NCBI GenBank assembly: GCA_964442745.1
Contig: CAYUAI010000007.1
Span: 36,656-100,655, forward strand
Reading direction: 5' to 3'
From: CAYUAI01 sp964442745
GTDB lineage: Bacteria; Pseudomonadota; Gammaproteobacteria; S012-40
Length of the DNA stretch: 64,000 nucleotides
Part shown: in pieces, positions 1-9,717 of the stretch
Layout of the letters: the number at the start of each line of letters is the position of its first letter
Position numbering within the stretch: position 1 is the first letter of the stretch
Position numbers and translations under genes: made by a program
The notes under the pieces: model-generated
Told to the model about the DNA's origin: nothing
The model's database searches: none
The model's input: only the letters and a program-made list of their open reading frames with translations

Positions 1-300
1 TCGCCGTCTATTTCGCTCTATTAAACGCCTTTCATCTTTTTTTCGCTTCAGTTCAGCTTGGTCCACCTTGTCCATGTATTTGTCTTTTATCGAAGGAATA
101 ACCTGTAAGGTCACCCCCTGGCTATTGACCACGCGATAGCCAAACTCCTGCAATTCTGGACTCAGTGTATCTTGGATGCGGGTTTTGCCTTGCTTATCAA
201 CAAAGACATAATACACATCGCCAGCACTCACACCCATTGAACAGAGCAGACTAAATAACAAGCACAGCAAAATAGCATGTAAATGATTTCTGTCTTTCAT
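1..300 (-). CDS. Exported DUF4124-like protein, 3' end outside window
   Basis: The frame is open from an ATG at 300 to the window edge, giving 100 codons without a stop. Residues 1-25 look like a Sec signal peptide: basic start, a leucine-rich core, then VSAG before the mature part. The mature start (GDVYYVFVDKQGKTRIQD) resembles the short beta-rich DUF4124 domain, in which an exported protein begins with a Y-x-W/F-x-D-x-x-G pattern. The visible end is strongly basic (KRKKDERR). It is too short for a longer call and lies downstream of pyrE on the same strand. The function of the family is unknown, and the assignment rests on pattern resemblance only. Confidence 0.55.
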   Translation of the reverse strand, partial: MKDRNHLHAILLCLLFSLLCSMGVSAGDVYYVFVDKQGKTRIQDTLSPELQEFGYRVVNSQGVTLQVIPSIKDKYMDKVDQAELKRKKDERRLIERNRRR

Positions 301-414
301 TAATTGCCACACTTCAATAAAATACCAATCGATCAACCTGTTTAACGGCTTTGCTAATTATTTACTTAAAACGCACCGATAAATTGATCACTGCCATTAT
401 GGAAATCAAGCTCA

Positions 415-1062
415 TTATTGGTTGATACCATATTGTTGCTGATAATCTCGCACCGACGGCACCCATTGAACCAGATCAGGTTGGCTTGCCATATAGCTAA
501 GCAGATGAGCCAAATCCACAATGCTGACCACTTGTACGCCGCCCTCTTGCTCGATTTCTTGGATAGCCGATATCTGTGCTTCACCCCGCTCTTTACGGTC
601 CAGGGCAATCACCACCGCTACCGCTTGCGCATTAGCCTGTTTGATTAATTTCATCGACTCCTTGACAGAGGTGCCGGCGGAAATCACATCGTCAATAATT
701 AATACCCGGCCCTGTAATGAGGCCCCCACAATCAAACCACCCTCACCATGATCTTTCACTTCTTTGCGGTTAAATGCAAAAGGGACATTTCGCTGATGCT
801 GGTCAGCCAGTGCAATCGCCATTGCAGAAACTAATGGGATGCCTTTATAGGCCGGGCCAAACAACATATCAAACTCAATGCCTGAATGAATAATCGCGGA
901 CGCATAAAAACGGCCTAATTCAGCCAGCCGCTGACCATCATTAAACAAACCGCTATTAAAAAAATAAGGGCTTTGACGGCCAGATTTTAAGGTATATTGA
1001 CCAAAACAAAGCACTTTAGATTGAATCGCAAAGTCGATAAACGCTCTTTGGTATGGATGCAT
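415..1062 (-). CDS. pyrE: Orotate phosphoribosyltransferase
   Basis: Catalyses orotate + PRPP to orotidine 5'-monophosphate in cytosolic pyrimidine synthesis. The 215-residue length is normal for the enzyme. Visible signatures are the PRPP-binding loop VLIIDDVISAGTS (residues 120-132), the substrate segment FGPAYKGIPL (68-77) and the flexible catalytic loop FNRKEVKDHGEGG (97-109), which contributes residues to the dimer partner's active site. The ATG at 1062 gives the usual N-terminus ending in the YFFNSG motif. It stands between the PilZ gene and the partial exported-protein gene, all on the minus strand, with gaps of about 90-115 bases, so co-transcription is possible but not shown. Confidence 0.97.
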   Translation of the reverse strand: MHPYQRAFIDFAIQSKVLCFGQYTLKSGRQSPYFFNSGLFNDGQRLAELGRFYASAIIHSGIEFDMLFGPAYKGIPLVSAMAIALADQHQRNVPFAFNRKEVKDHGEGGLIVGASLQGRVLIIDDVISAGTSVKESMKLIKQANAQAVAVVIALDRKERGEAQISAIQEIEQEGGVQVVSIVDLAHLLSYMASQPDLVQWVPSVRDYQQQYGINQ

Positions 1063-1150
1063 ACGGATACTCAGCTCCTAGAAATAATAATTGAGCTGGC
1101 AATGAATCTTTTCCTATAAAACCAATAACAGCCGACCAGCCAATCGCTTA

Positions 1151-1465
1151 CTAAGCGTCAATTTCCTCTAATTTACCCGCAATATAATAACGTTGGCTAT
1201 TCGTGGCTAGCGGCTCTACTCGCAAAATTTTCATTACCGCAGATAAACTTGGAGAAATCTTTAATTCTGGAACCACATTAATGTGGAGTTTGCTGCCCAC
1301 GGCCAATGCTTGATCGGTATGAAACTTAATTCCCTTGGCACTTAAATTAATACAGGTCGCCCTTTTATTCATACTTGAGCCCATCGCCTGATAGAACACT
1401 GGGCACTCAATGTCCATACGAATAAAGTCCCGCTTTTCGCTATATTCACGTAAACTAGAATACAT
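1151..1465 (-). CDS. PilZ-domain protein
   Basis: A 104-residue single-domain protein. It carries the two PilZ c-di-GMP-binding signatures: an RxxxR-like stretch in KRDFIRM and the downstream N-L-S-A-K-G-I-K pattern that matches (D/N)xSxxG. PilZ proteins act as c-di-GMP receptors that alter motility, pili or polysaccharide export. The frame can be extended to a GTG at 1492, but the ATG at 1465 has a GGAG seven bases upstream and is chosen. A link to the HD-GYP phosphodiesterase at 33,953 is only an inference. The first motif is RDFIR rather than a textbook RxxxR with both arginines in the usual context, so ligand binding needs testing. Confidence 0.82.
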   Translation of the reverse strand: MYSSLREYSEKRDFIRMDIECPVFYQAMGSSMNKRATCINLSAKGIKFHTDQALAVGSKLHINVVPELKISPSLSAVMKILRVEPLATNSQRYYIAGKLEEIDA

Positions 1466-1595
1466 TTTCAATCTCCGGCATAAAAGGCACACACTGAGCG
1501 TGAAAAATCCACCTCAGCGAGCACCCTTAAGTCAGCAACCCACTGACATAATGTCGTAGAAACAAACCAAAATTCATGCCAGGCGATCAAGTGAT

Positions 1596-4304
1596 TTAGT
1601 TAACGCGACCATGACATTGTTTATATTTTTTACCGGAACCACAAGGACATGGCTCATTACGCCCCACTTTGCGGCCTTCTCTGACAAACGGCTCAGATCG
1701 CTCTTCAGCGGCTGTCTCTGGATCCCCCCCATCGGTTAACGATTTTGCCTCGGGGTGATTAAACTGCATATCAGCTTGCGCTCGGCGTTGCTCCTCAACG
1801 CGGCGAACATCGTCTTCTACCGCAATCTGGACTTTACATAAAATACTGGTCATTTCATGTTTAATTCGTTCCAACAAATTTTGGAACATTTCAAACGCTT
1901 CGCGTTTATATTCTTGCTTAGGATTTTTTTGCGCATAACCGCGTAAATGAATGCCCTGGCGTAAATAATCCATGGCGGATAAATGCTCTTTCCAGAGATT
2001 ATCTAACACTTGCAGCATCACCGCTTTTTCAAAATGACGCAGAATCGAGGCGCCCACTTTTTCCTCTTTCGCAATATATTCATCGTTAACGGCTTGTACA
2101 ATACGCTGCCGCAGGGTTTCTTCATAAAGCTCATGATCGTCATCAAGCCATTGTTGAATGTCGAGCTTGAGCCCAAGCTTGGCTTCTAACTCAGTCGTTA
2201 AACCTGGAATATCCCAGGTTTCATCCAAACTTTGCGGTGTAATATGTTGATCAATTATCTCATGAACCACATCTTCCCGCACCGCATTGACCGTTTCAGA
2301 AATGTCAGCCAGATCCATAATTTCATTACGTTGCTCATAGATCACTTTGCGTTGTTCGTTAGCCACATCATCATATTCTAGTAATTGTTTACGGATATCG
2401 AAGTTGCGCCCCTCCACTTTACGCTGAGCATTTTCAATCGCTTTACTGACCCAAGGGTGCTCAATGGCTTCCCCCTCCTCCATCCCTAGCTTTTGCATCA
2501 GACCCGCCACCCGGTCAGAAGCAAAGATACGCATGAGACTATCTTCCATCGACAAATAAAATCGGGTGGATCCTGGATCGCCTTGACGTCCGCTACGACC
2601 ACGTAACTGATTATCAATGCGCCGAGATTCATGACGCTCCGTTCCGATAACATGCAAGCCCCCCACCTCTAACACTTGTTTGTGGCTCACGTCCCAGGCT
2701 TGCTCTGTTTTCTTTTTAGCAACTTCATCTTTCGGATTTTTCAAACGACTTAATTCGGCTTCTAAACTGCCGCCCAACACAATATCCGTTCCCCGCCCGG
2801 CCATATTCGTCGCAATCGTCACCGCCCCTAGCGCACCGGCCTGGGCAATAATATCCGCTTCACGCTCATGAAACTTAGCGTTCAGTACTTCATGTTTAAT
2901 TTTTTCTTTATTGAGAATCCCGGAGATAAGTTCAGAACTTTCAATGGAGGCCGTCCCCACCAAAACCGGCTGTTTGCGGGCATAGCAATCTCTAATATCG
3001 CTAACAATGGATTGGTATTTTTCCTTGCCCGTTAAATAGATCAAGTCACCATGATCCATACGGGCCACGGTCTTATTCGGAGGAATCACCGAGACTTCCA
3101 ACTTATAAATTTGTTGAAACTCAAAAGCTTCAGTATCCGCCGTTCCTGTCATGCCTGATAATTTATCATACAAACGGAAAAAATTCTGAAAGGTTATCGA
3201 GCCAAGTGTTTGGTTTTCTTGTTGTATAGTTACGCCTTCTTTTGCTTCAACCGCTTGATGCAAGCCATCCGACCAGCGGCGACCCGGCATAGTTCGACCA
3301 GTAAATTCATCAACAATAATCACTTCGTTGTTTTGCACCACATATTCAACATCACGTTTGTATAAAACATGAGCACGCAGAGCCGCATTCAAGTGATGAT
3401 TTTTACTGACGTTGGCGGTATCATATAAACTCTCGCCTTCCTTAAGCAAACCATGCTCTATCAATAATTGCTCAATTTTATCATGGCCGGCTTCGGTCAA
3501 ATAGACTTGACGTGATTTTTCATCAACACTGAAATCACCCGGACCGTCTTCTTCCTTTTGAGCGACGAGCAGGGGAACAATTTTATTGATGTGTAGGTAT
3601 AGCTCAGAATTGCCTTCCGCCGGTCCGGAAATAATCAGCGGCGTCCTCGCTTCATCGATCAAAATAGAATCGACTTCATCCACAACGGCGTAATGCAATG
3701 CGCGCTGTACCCGATCATCACCGCTAAAAGCCATATTATCGCGCAAATAATCAAAACCATATTCGTTATTTGTGCCATAAGTAATATCCGAGGCATAGGC
3801 TTGTCGCTTGGTTTCGTTATCTTGACCGGACACCACCACCCCCGTCGTTAAACCAAGAAAACCGTAAATGGCACTCATCCATTCAGCATCACGCCGAGCC
3901 AGATAATCATTGACCGTAATCACATGCACGCCTTGACCCGTTAAAGCATTTAAATAGGCGGGCAAGGTGGCCACTAAGGTCTTTCCTTCACCGGTACGCA
4001 TTTCAGCAATACGCCCTTCATGCAGCACCATGCCACCGACCAATTGCATATCAAAGTGTCGCATTTTTAAGGTACGCTTACCGGCTTCACGAACCACCGC
4101 AAAAGCTTCTTCTAAGAGCGCGTCAACCGTCTCTCCCTGCGTTAAGCGATGACGAAACTCATCGGTTGTTGCCTGTAACTGTTCGTCACTTAATGCCGAA
4201 GTTTTTGGTTCAAATTCATTAATCGCGGCGACAGATTTGTTATATCGTCTTAACTGGCGTTCATTTCGGCTGCCAAAGACCTTACTTAGAACCTTGCTAA
4301 ACAT
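1596..4304 (-). CDS. secA: Preprotein translocase ATPase SecA
   Basis: Motor ATPase that pushes unfolded preproteins through SecYEG at the inner membrane. The 902-residue length fits. In order it shows nucleotide-binding domain 1 with Walker A (GEGKT) and DEVDSILIDEARTPL, the preprotein cross-linking region, NBD2 with NMAGRGTDI and the GRSGRQGDPG arginine-finger segment, the helical wing/scaffold, and a C-terminal zinc-binding tail CPCGSGKKYKQCHG for SecB and phospholipid contact. A TTG at 4310 would add two residues, but the ATG at 4304 is preferred. Neither start has an obvious Shine-Dalgarno sequence. Upstream is a 350-base leader without a recognisable secM arrest gene. Confidence 0.98.
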   Translation of the reverse strand: MFSKVLSKVFGSRNERQLRRYNKSVAAINEFEPKTSALSDEQLQATTDEFRHRLTQGETVDALLEEAFAVVREAGKRTLKMRHFDMQLVGGMVLHEGRIAEMRTGEGKTLVATLPAYLNALTGQGVHVITVNDYLARRDAEWMSAIYGFLGLTTGVVVSGQDNETKRQAYASDITYGTNNEYGFDYLRDNMAFSGDDRVQRALHYAVVDEVDSILIDEARTPLIISGPAEGNSELYLHINKIVPLLVAQKEEDGPGDFSVDEKSRQVYLTEAGHDKIEQLLIEHGLLKEGESLYDTANVSKNHHLNAALRAHVLYKRDVEYVVQNNEVIIVDEFTGRTMPGRRWSDGLHQAVEAKEGVTIQQENQTLGSITFQNFFRLYDKLSGMTGTADTEAFEFQQIYKLEVSVIPPNKTVARMDHGDLIYLTGKEKYQSIVSDIRDCYARKQPVLVGTASIESSELISGILNKEKIKHEVLNAKFHEREADIIAQAGALGAVTIATNMAGRGTDIVLGGSLEAELSRLKNPKDEVAKKKTEQAWDVSHKQVLEVGGLHVIGTERHESRRIDNQLRGRSGRQGDPGSTRFYLSMEDSLMRIFASDRVAGLMQKLGMEEGEAIEHPWVSKAIENAQRKVEGRNFDIRKQLLEYDDVANEQRKVIYEQRNEIMDLADISETVNAVREDVVHEIIDQHITPQSLDETWDIPGLTTELEAKLGLKLDIQQWLDDDHELYEETLRQRIVQAVNDEYIAKEEKVGASILRHFEKAVMLQVLDNLWKEHLSAMDYLRQGIHLRGYAQKNPKQEYKREAFEMFQNLLERIKHEMTSILCKVQIAVEDDVRRVEEQRRAQADMQFNHPEAKSLTDGGDPETAAEERSEPFVREGRKVGRNEPCPCGSGKKYKQCHGRVN

Positions 4305-4654
4305 AATCAATAATTACCCAGTCAATGAGGAAAATGGTGAAAGTATAGCTGAATTTTAATGGCTTGACGCTGGTTTTTTTTAGCCGTTCATTTTTTCTTG
4401 ATGTGACTGCAAATAATTCCATCACTGTCTCCACCAAGCCAAAGAATGATGCCTTGTGGCAAACGACACGTCGCTGGAAATAAAAGAGTTTATTTAACGA
4501 TAGGCGCTTGCCGCCAGTGAGTAATTTTAAACCCCATGCGCATTGACAGAGTGGGTAACACAAACTCAATTGACGTGACAAAAAGAGAAAATCGACAAGC
4601 TAAGAAAATATTAGAAATTAGATTTGTTCATTTCTGAAACAAAATATACAACAA
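4305..4654. other. Intergenic leader upstream of secA
   Basis: This 350-base stretch separates secA from the M23 peptidase gene. On the minus strand it has a TATACT box about 35 bases before secA, but no convincing -35. A TTG-initiated frame (4297-4581) runs into the secA start, but it lacks a signal peptide or an arrest motif and is not annotated as a gene. No tRNA or strong terminator was seen. Confidence 0.4.
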
Positions 4655-5572
4655 TTATTTTGCTTTAACATAACGAATCGGGTTAACAGTGCGTCCATTG
4701 CGTATCACTTCAAAATGAACATGAGGACCCGTTGATCGACCACTCGAACCCATCAGCGAAATCGCCTCTCCCTTTTTAACCGCCTGTCCTTTCTTGGCTA
4801 GAATACGTTTATTATGACCATAACGCGTCACATAACCATTACCATGGTTAATTTCGACTAATTCACCATAGCCGTAACGCGTACCAGCCCAAGTTACCAC
4901 GCCTGAAGCCACCGCAATCACATCGGAACCTTCCTTGCCAGCAATATCAATCCCGTCATGATGCGCAAGACGCCCGGTAAATGGATCGGTACGCTTTCCA
5001 AAATGGGATGAAATCCAACCACTTTTCACCGGACGACCACTCGGTCGCAGCTCGTTCTGCAGTTCTTCGTTCATCAATATACTTTCCAGCACGGCTAATT
5101 GTACTGAACGATGCTCCAACTGGCTGGATAAACCATCCAACTCGGCAATAAATTCACCCATGGGCATCTTACTGTCTGGCTGCCCCATGGAATCAGGCCC
5201 ACCCAGCGCAGGAACTTGATCAAAATTGAATTCACCCTTTTTTAATTTCGCTTTTTCTACCAGACGCCCACCTAACGCGTCAAGACGTATGACATGTGCT
5301 TTTAATTCGCCTAAACGCATCGCTAATGCATTAATACTTTCTTCGGCATGATCTGTGATTTCATTTATGCTATTATTTTGTTTATCGATTTCTTTTTTTA
5401 AATCAACAATAATAGTCTCTGTCGATTGACTGACCATCCCCTGCTTGAAACCAATATGGAACGCACCGATAATGGCAGCCACAAATATCAAAGACAGTAA
5501 AAACCAATAATGGACTCCAACACAATAATGTTTAGTTCCGCCAGGTCGACTGATCACTAAAATCAAACTCAT
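4655..5572 (-). CDS. M23-family peptidoglycan endopeptidase, membrane anchored
   Basis: A 305-residue protein with one N-terminal transmembrane segment (about residues 20-42), a coiled-coil region (about 50-115) and a C-terminal M23/LytM domain. The zinc ligands are visible in HHDGID (the H-x(3)-D type motif) and HVHFE (HxH). The family cleaves peptide cross-links in peptidoglycan, or as EnvC/NlpD-type proteins activates amidases. The intact zinc motifs suggest an active enzyme here. It sits between dciA/lpxC and secA, a conserved gammaproteobacterial arrangement. The TM plus coiled-coil plus M23 layout is typical of cell-shape or division endopeptidases acting in the periplasm. Confidence 0.9.
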   Translation of the reverse strand: MSLILVISRPGGTKHYCVGVHYWFLLSLIFVAAIIGAFHIGFKQGMVSQSTETIIVDLKKEIDKQNNSINEITDHAEESINALAMRLGELKAHVIRLDALGGRLVEKAKLKKGEFNFDQVPALGGPDSMGQPDSKMPMGEFIAELDGLSSQLEHRSVQLAVLESILMNEELQNELRPSGRPVKSGWISSHFGKRTDPFTGRLAHHDGIDIAGKEGSDVIAVASGVVTWAGTRYGYGELVEINHGNGYVTRYGHNKRILAKKGQAVKKGEAISLMGSSGRSTGPHVHFEVIRNGRTVNPIRYVKAK

Positions 5573-5640
5573 GGTTACTACCTTTCATCTTTAATTTCAT
5601 TTTTTTTATCGGCGACGCATTTCGCAAGCTTGAGATCATT

Positions 5641-6081
5641 ATGCAAAAACGAGTCCCACAGAAAATCAGCAACATTTTAACCAATGGCTCTCCGGAACTA
5701 TCGCGTATACTCCGCCAAACTTACGTCTTAAATACTTTAAATACTATTTTAAATCAGTTACTCGCTGAACCGTCAAAGCGCCATTGCCATATTGCCAATG
5801 TACGAGAACAAACCATCATACTGCACGCAGACTCACCGGCCTGGGCAACAAGAATAAGATATGAAATACCATGGATACTCAAGCAAATAAACGAAATGTA
5901 TAGCAAGCAAGTCTTTTTAGAGATAAAGCTTAAAGTGCGGGCTGATTATACTCAAACCACAACGAATGACACTCAGAATATAAAACAGAAAGAAGCGCTC
6001 AAAAAAAGATCCGGTAGCGATATTAAAGACCCCAAACTCAAACAAGCCATGGATCGCTTACTGCTTCACAGAAAAACCTGA
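5641..6081 (+). CDS. DciA-like DUF721 protein
   Basis: A 146-residue protein whose N-terminal 100 residues match the DUF721 pattern: a helix with L-x-x-I-L, then a compact alpha/beta KH-like fold with W-A-T-R-I-R-Y. The C-terminus is basic and probably disordered. DUF721/DciA proteins are the ancestral loaders of the replicative helicase DnaB in bacteria that lack DnaC. It is the only plus-strand gene between lpxC and secA, and that location is the common one for dciA in gammaproteobacteria. The divergent M23 gene starts about 70 bases to its left, and lpxC ends about 60 bases to its right. Confidence 0.8.
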   Translation: MQKRVPQKISNILTNGSPELSRILRQTYVLNTLNTILNQLLAEPSKRHCHIANVREQTIILHADSPAWATRIRYEIPWILKQINEMYSKQVFLEIKLKVRADYTQTTTNDTQNIKQKEALKKRSGSDIKDPKLKQAMDRLLLHRKT

Positions 6082-6142
6082 CACTTTATTTGAATCATTA
6101 AAATATTTTTTTTATCGCTTGCTTTGAACGTACCAGCCAACA

Positions 6143-7054
6143 CTATACAGCCAGGGTAGGTTGCATGTAAGAAATTGGCGCTTGTTGGCTTTCATTAAAC
6201 GTCACTAAATCCCAAGCGCTCTGATCGGCCAGCAACGCACATAACAGCTTATTGTTCAGTTCGTGACCAGATTTATGCCCGTTAAATGCACCAATCAAAC
6301 TATACCCCAGTAAGTAAAGATCACCGATCGCATCAAGTATCTTGTGCTTCACAAATTCATTTTCGTATCTTAAACCATCATCGTTTAACACTCGGAAATC
6401 ATCCACAATAATCGCATTATCTAAACTTCCACCTAACGCAAGGTTGTTACTGCGAAGCATCTCGACTTCACGCATAAAACCAAATGTCCGGGCGCGGCTA
6501 ATCTCCTTAACGAACGAGGTTGTTGAAAAATCAACAATCGCTTGTAAACACTTATCCTCAAAGGCGGGATGATCAAAGTCAATGCTAAATGCGACTTTAA
6601 AGCCCTCAAATGGCTCAAATTTTGCCCACTTGTCCCCATCACCTACACAAATCGTTTTTTTAATGCGAATGTAGCGTTTCGCTGCCCGCTGCTCTTCAAT
6701 GCCCGCCGACTGGATCAAAAACACAAACGGACCCGCACTGCCATCCATAATCGGCACCTCGGATGCACTCAAATCAACGTAAGCGTTATCAATGCCTAAA
6801 CCGGCAAATGCAGATAATAGGTGCTCAACAGTTGACACACGGACATCACCTTTCACCAAGGTGGTAGATAGCCGGGTATCACCAACGTTCTCTGGCCGAG
6901 CAACAATTTCCACAGGCTCATCAAAATCAATACGGCGAAATACAATACCCGAATTCACCGCCGCCGGCCGCAACGTGACATAAATTTTCTGCCCGGTATG
7001 TAATCCCACACCTGTTGCGCGGATTGAGTTTTTAAGTGTTCGTTGTTTAACCAT
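6143..7054 (-). CDS. lpxC: UDP-3-O-acyl-N-acetylglucosamine deacetylase
   Basis: Zinc-dependent deacetylase for the committed step of lipid A synthesis, in the cytosol. It is 303 residues long, as usual. Zinc-ligand regions are visible: STVEHLLSAFAGLGIDN in the first domain, and H-K-I-L-D-A-I-G-D in the second, which supplies a histidine and an aspartate. The catalytic histidine lies in the GHKSGHELNN segment. It is the last gene of the dcw cluster, about 150 bases after ftsZ. Its presence shows that the organism makes lipid A, so it is Gram-negative. The ATG at 7054 gives the standard N-terminus (MVKQRTLKNSI). Confidence 0.97.
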   Translation of the reverse strand: MVKQRTLKNSIRATGVGLHTGQKIYVTLRPAAVNSGIVFRRIDFDEPVEIVARPENVGDTRLSTTLVKGDVRVSTVEHLLSAFAGLGIDNAYVDLSASEVPIMDGSAGPFVFLIQSAGIEEQRAAKRYIRIKKTICVGDGDKWAKFEPFEGFKVAFSIDFDHPAFEDKCLQAIVDFSTTSFVKEISRARTFGFMREVEMLRSNNLALGGSLDNAIIVDDFRVLNDDGLRYENEFVKHKILDAIGDLYLLGYSLIGAFNGHKSGHELNNKLLCALLADQSAWDLVTFNESQQAPISYMQPTLAV

Positions 7055-7204
7055 AGACGCTACCTACTCCAAAATTGCTGGGCGGTCAAATATTGGCACG
7101 AATCTTACCACAAACATGCCACGTCTTCCTAGTGTAAGCCCTTACTTTCAACAACTAGCTTACAACCTATAAAACATTCGATATTTAACAAATGCTGACT
7201 AATT

Positions 7205-8362
7205 TTAATCGGCTTGTCGACGCAAAAATGCCGGAATATCCAAGTAATCCATATCAGTATTTGCCGATGACTGTCCAGCATAACGCTCACCACTCGCGGC
7301 TTGCCCGGCCCCACGAACCGCTGGCTTTTTCTCAAAAGCAGGAAATTCTTTTTCACTTGCCGCGCCTGGATCAACCAACGTCACGGTTTTTGACGACGGC
7401 ACTTCGATTTCACCAATCCCCGTCGCCACCACGGTCACTCGCAAATCATCACTCATTTCAGGATCAATGACGGTTCCCACCACCACCGTCGCATTTTCGG
7501 AGGCAAACTCTTTGACCGTATTACCCACTTCTTCAAACTCACCAATCGACATATCCAAACCGGCCGTCACATTCACCAAAATACCCTTAGCCCCGGACAG
7601 ATTAACATCTTCGAGCAAGGGACTGGCGATCGCCATCTCCGCCGCCTCACGAGCACGATCTTCACCCCGAGCCGAACCTGACCCCATCATTGCCATGCCC
7701 ATTTCAGACATCACCGTCCGAACATCGGCAAAGTCAACATTAATGAGGCCGGGGCGTGTGATTAATTCCGCAATCCCTTGCACAGCGTTAAATAACACAT
7801 TGTTAGCCGCCTTAAAAGCATCCAACAAACTAATATGTTTGCCGAGCACCGATAATAATTTCTCGTTGGGAATCGTAATCAATGAATCCACATATTGAGC
7901 AAGATCTTTAATTCCTTCATCGGCAATCTGCATACGCTTGCGCCCCTCAAAAGGAAAAGGCTTGGTCACCACAGCAACCGTCAATATACCTAACTCCTTA
8001 GCCACTTGCGCCACAATAGGCGCGCCACCGGTACCGGTGCCGCCCCCCATACCGGCGGTAATAAAAATCATATCCGCCCCATCTAACACTTCGTTAATAC
8101 GATCCCGGTCTTCCAGTGCGGCTTCGCGACCCACGTCAGGATTCGCACCGGCACCCAGGCCACGTGTCACACTATTACCCAATTGCAATACCGTTTTAGC
8201 CGTAGTATTTTTCAGCGCCTGAGCATCGGTATTCGCGCAAATAAAATCAACCCCCTCGATACTTGCGCTTACCATATGCTCAACGGCATTACCGCCGCCA
8301 CCGCCGACACCAATCACCTTTATCACTGCATTTTGTGAATACGCATCCATTATTTCAAACAT
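7205..8362 (-). CDS. ftsZ: Cell division GTPase FtsZ
   Basis: Tubulin-like GTPase that polymerises into the Z ring. The 385-residue protein has the tubulin signature in MGGGTGTGGAP, the N-terminal nucleotide loop GVGGGGGNAV, the T7-loop region with N-V-D-F-A-D, a variable linker rich in K and P, and the conserved C-terminal peptide DYLDIPAFLRRQAD that binds FtsA and ZipA. The frame is open further upstream to 8458, but the ATG at 8362 has GAGGAG at the right distance and gives the usual N-terminus MFEIMD. It is directly downstream of ftsA (111-base gap), so a promoter for extra ftsZ expression may lie in or near ftsA. Confidence 0.98.
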   Translation of the reverse strand: MFEIMDAYSQNAVIKVIGVGGGGGNAVEHMVSASIEGVDFICANTDAQALKNTTAKTVLQLGNSVTRGLGAGANPDVGREAALEDRDRINEVLDGADMIFITAGMGGGTGTGGAPIVAQVAKELGILTVAVVTKPFPFEGRKRMQIADEGIKDLAQYVDSLITIPNEKLLSVLGKHISLLDAFKAANNVLFNAVQGIAELITRPGLINVDFADVRTVMSEMGMAMMGSGSARGEDRAREAAEMAIASPLLEDVNLSGAKGILVNVTAGLDMSIGEFEEVGNTVKEFASENATVVVGTVIDPEMSDDLRVTVVATGIGEIEVPSSKTVTLVDPGAASEKEFPAFEKKPAVRGAGQAASGERYAGQSSANTDMDYLDIPAFLRRQAD

Positions 8363-8473
8363 TGCCCTGCTCCTCATGCTATTTAAAGTTCTATTTGAAC
8401 CTTGTATCACCCAAATCAACCGAGCGTCATTCCAAAGCGGCTTTATTATAACAACCACTTTTTCACATTAATT

Positions 8474-9712
8474 TTAAAAGTTGCCTTGAAACCATGTTCT
8501 CATTCGCATCCATACATTTTTAGAGCTATCATTTAATCGCACCGCCTCATGCATCCTATTTCCCTCATGCGCCTGCCCATAGAGCAACAAACCTACCCCT
8601 GTGGCATAAATGGGATTACGAATCACATCCACTAAACCATTGACAAACTGAGGAATACCAATACGCACCGGCATATGAAAAACTTCTTCAGCTAACTCAC
8701 CAGCCCCTTGCATTTTAGAACTACCGCCAGTGAGCACAATACCAGCCGCGACCATATCTTCGAACCCACTGCGACTGAGTTCTGCTTGCACTAAAGTAAA
8801 CAGCTCTTCATAGCGAGGTTCCACCACTTCAGCTAATGTTTGCCGAGCCAGTCGCCTTGATGGCCGATCCCCCACACTCGGCACCTCAATCATTTCTTCA
8901 GGGCTTGCCATTTGGGTTAACGCACAGGCATATTTTATTTTTATTTCTTCAGCCCGTTGCGTTGGCGTTCTCAATGCCACCGCAATATCACTTGTCACTT
9001 GATCGCCCGCAATAGGGATGACGGCCGTGTGACGAATCGCACCCTCGGTAAACACGGCAATATCGGTGGTACCACCACCAATATCAACTAAACAGACGCC
9101 CAATTCTTTTTCGTCATCGGTCAACACCGCATAACTTGACGCCAATTGCTCTAAAATGATGTCATCGACGGCTAAACCACAGCGATTCACACATTTCACA
9201 ATATTTTGTGCTGCACTGACGGCTCCCGTCACCATGTGTACTTTCGCCTCTAAACGAACCCCTGACATGCCGACGGGCTCACGTACGCCATCTTGTGTGT
9301 CAATAATAAATTCTTGCGGTAAAATGTGGAGTATCCTTTGATCGGCCGGAATGGCTACCGCCTTGGCCGCATCAATCACCCGATCCACATCACTGGCCAA
9401 TACTTCTTTATCGCGTATCGCCACAATACCATGTGAATTCAAACTGCGAATATGGCTACCAGCAATCCCAGTGTAAACCGAATGAATTTCACAACCCGCC
9501 ATTAATTCCGCTTCTTCCACCGCACGTTGAATTGATTGCACAGTGGACTCGATGTTCACCACAACGCCTTTTTTCAATCCTCGAGATGGGTGAGCGCCTA
9601 ATCCAATAATGTCAATCTCACCTTCTTCGCTTATTTCGCAAACAATGGCAACCACCTTTGATGTACCAATATCAAGTCCAACAATTAATTTCTTTTCATG
9701 TTTTTTTACCAT
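8474..9712 (-). CDS. ftsA: Cell division protein FtsA
   Basis: Actin-like ATPase that tethers FtsZ to the membrane. The phosphate-1 loop appears as GLDIGTSKV near the N-terminus, the phosphate-2 loop as VDIGGGTTDIAVF, and the adenosine loop as GIVLTGGSSKM. The C-terminal end (VWMRMRTWFQGNF) is the amphipathic membrane-binding helix. The chosen ATG at 9712 leaves a five-base gap after ftsQ. A GTG at 9721 would overlap the ftsQ stop and add three residues, and neither start has a strong ribosome binding site. Length (412) is normal. Confidence 0.97.
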   Translation of the reverse strand: MVKKHEKKLIVGLDIGTSKVVAIVCEISEEGEIDIIGLGAHPSRGLKKGVVVNIESTVQSIQRAVEEAELMAGCEIHSVYTGIAGSHIRSLNSHGIVAIRDKEVLASDVDRVIDAAKAVAIPADQRILHILPQEFIIDTQDGVREPVGMSGVRLEAKVHMVTGAVSAAQNIVKCVNRCGLAVDDIILEQLASSYAVLTDDEKELGVCLVDIGGGTTDIAVFTEGAIRHTAVIPIAGDQVTSDIAVALRTPTQRAEEIKIKYACALTQMASPEEMIEVPSVGDRPSRRLARQTLAEVVEPRYEELFTLVQAELSRSGFEDMVAAGIVLTGGSSKMQGAGELAEEVFHMPVRIGIPQFVNGLVDVIRNPIYATGVGLLLYGQAHEGNRMHEAVRLNDSSKNVWMRMRTWFQGNF

Positions 9713-9717
9713 GTTTA

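Noticed and set aside
4297..4581. Possible secM-like leader peptide overlapping the secA start
   Set aside because: It begins with TTG, has no signal peptide, and its end (FLIDWVIIDYV) lacks the GIRAGP-type arrest core. Probably a chance frame.
5641..5700. Possible second product on the opposite strand of the dciA region
   Set aside because: Opposite frames are interrupted by stops, and the plus-strand frame has clear DUF721 features.
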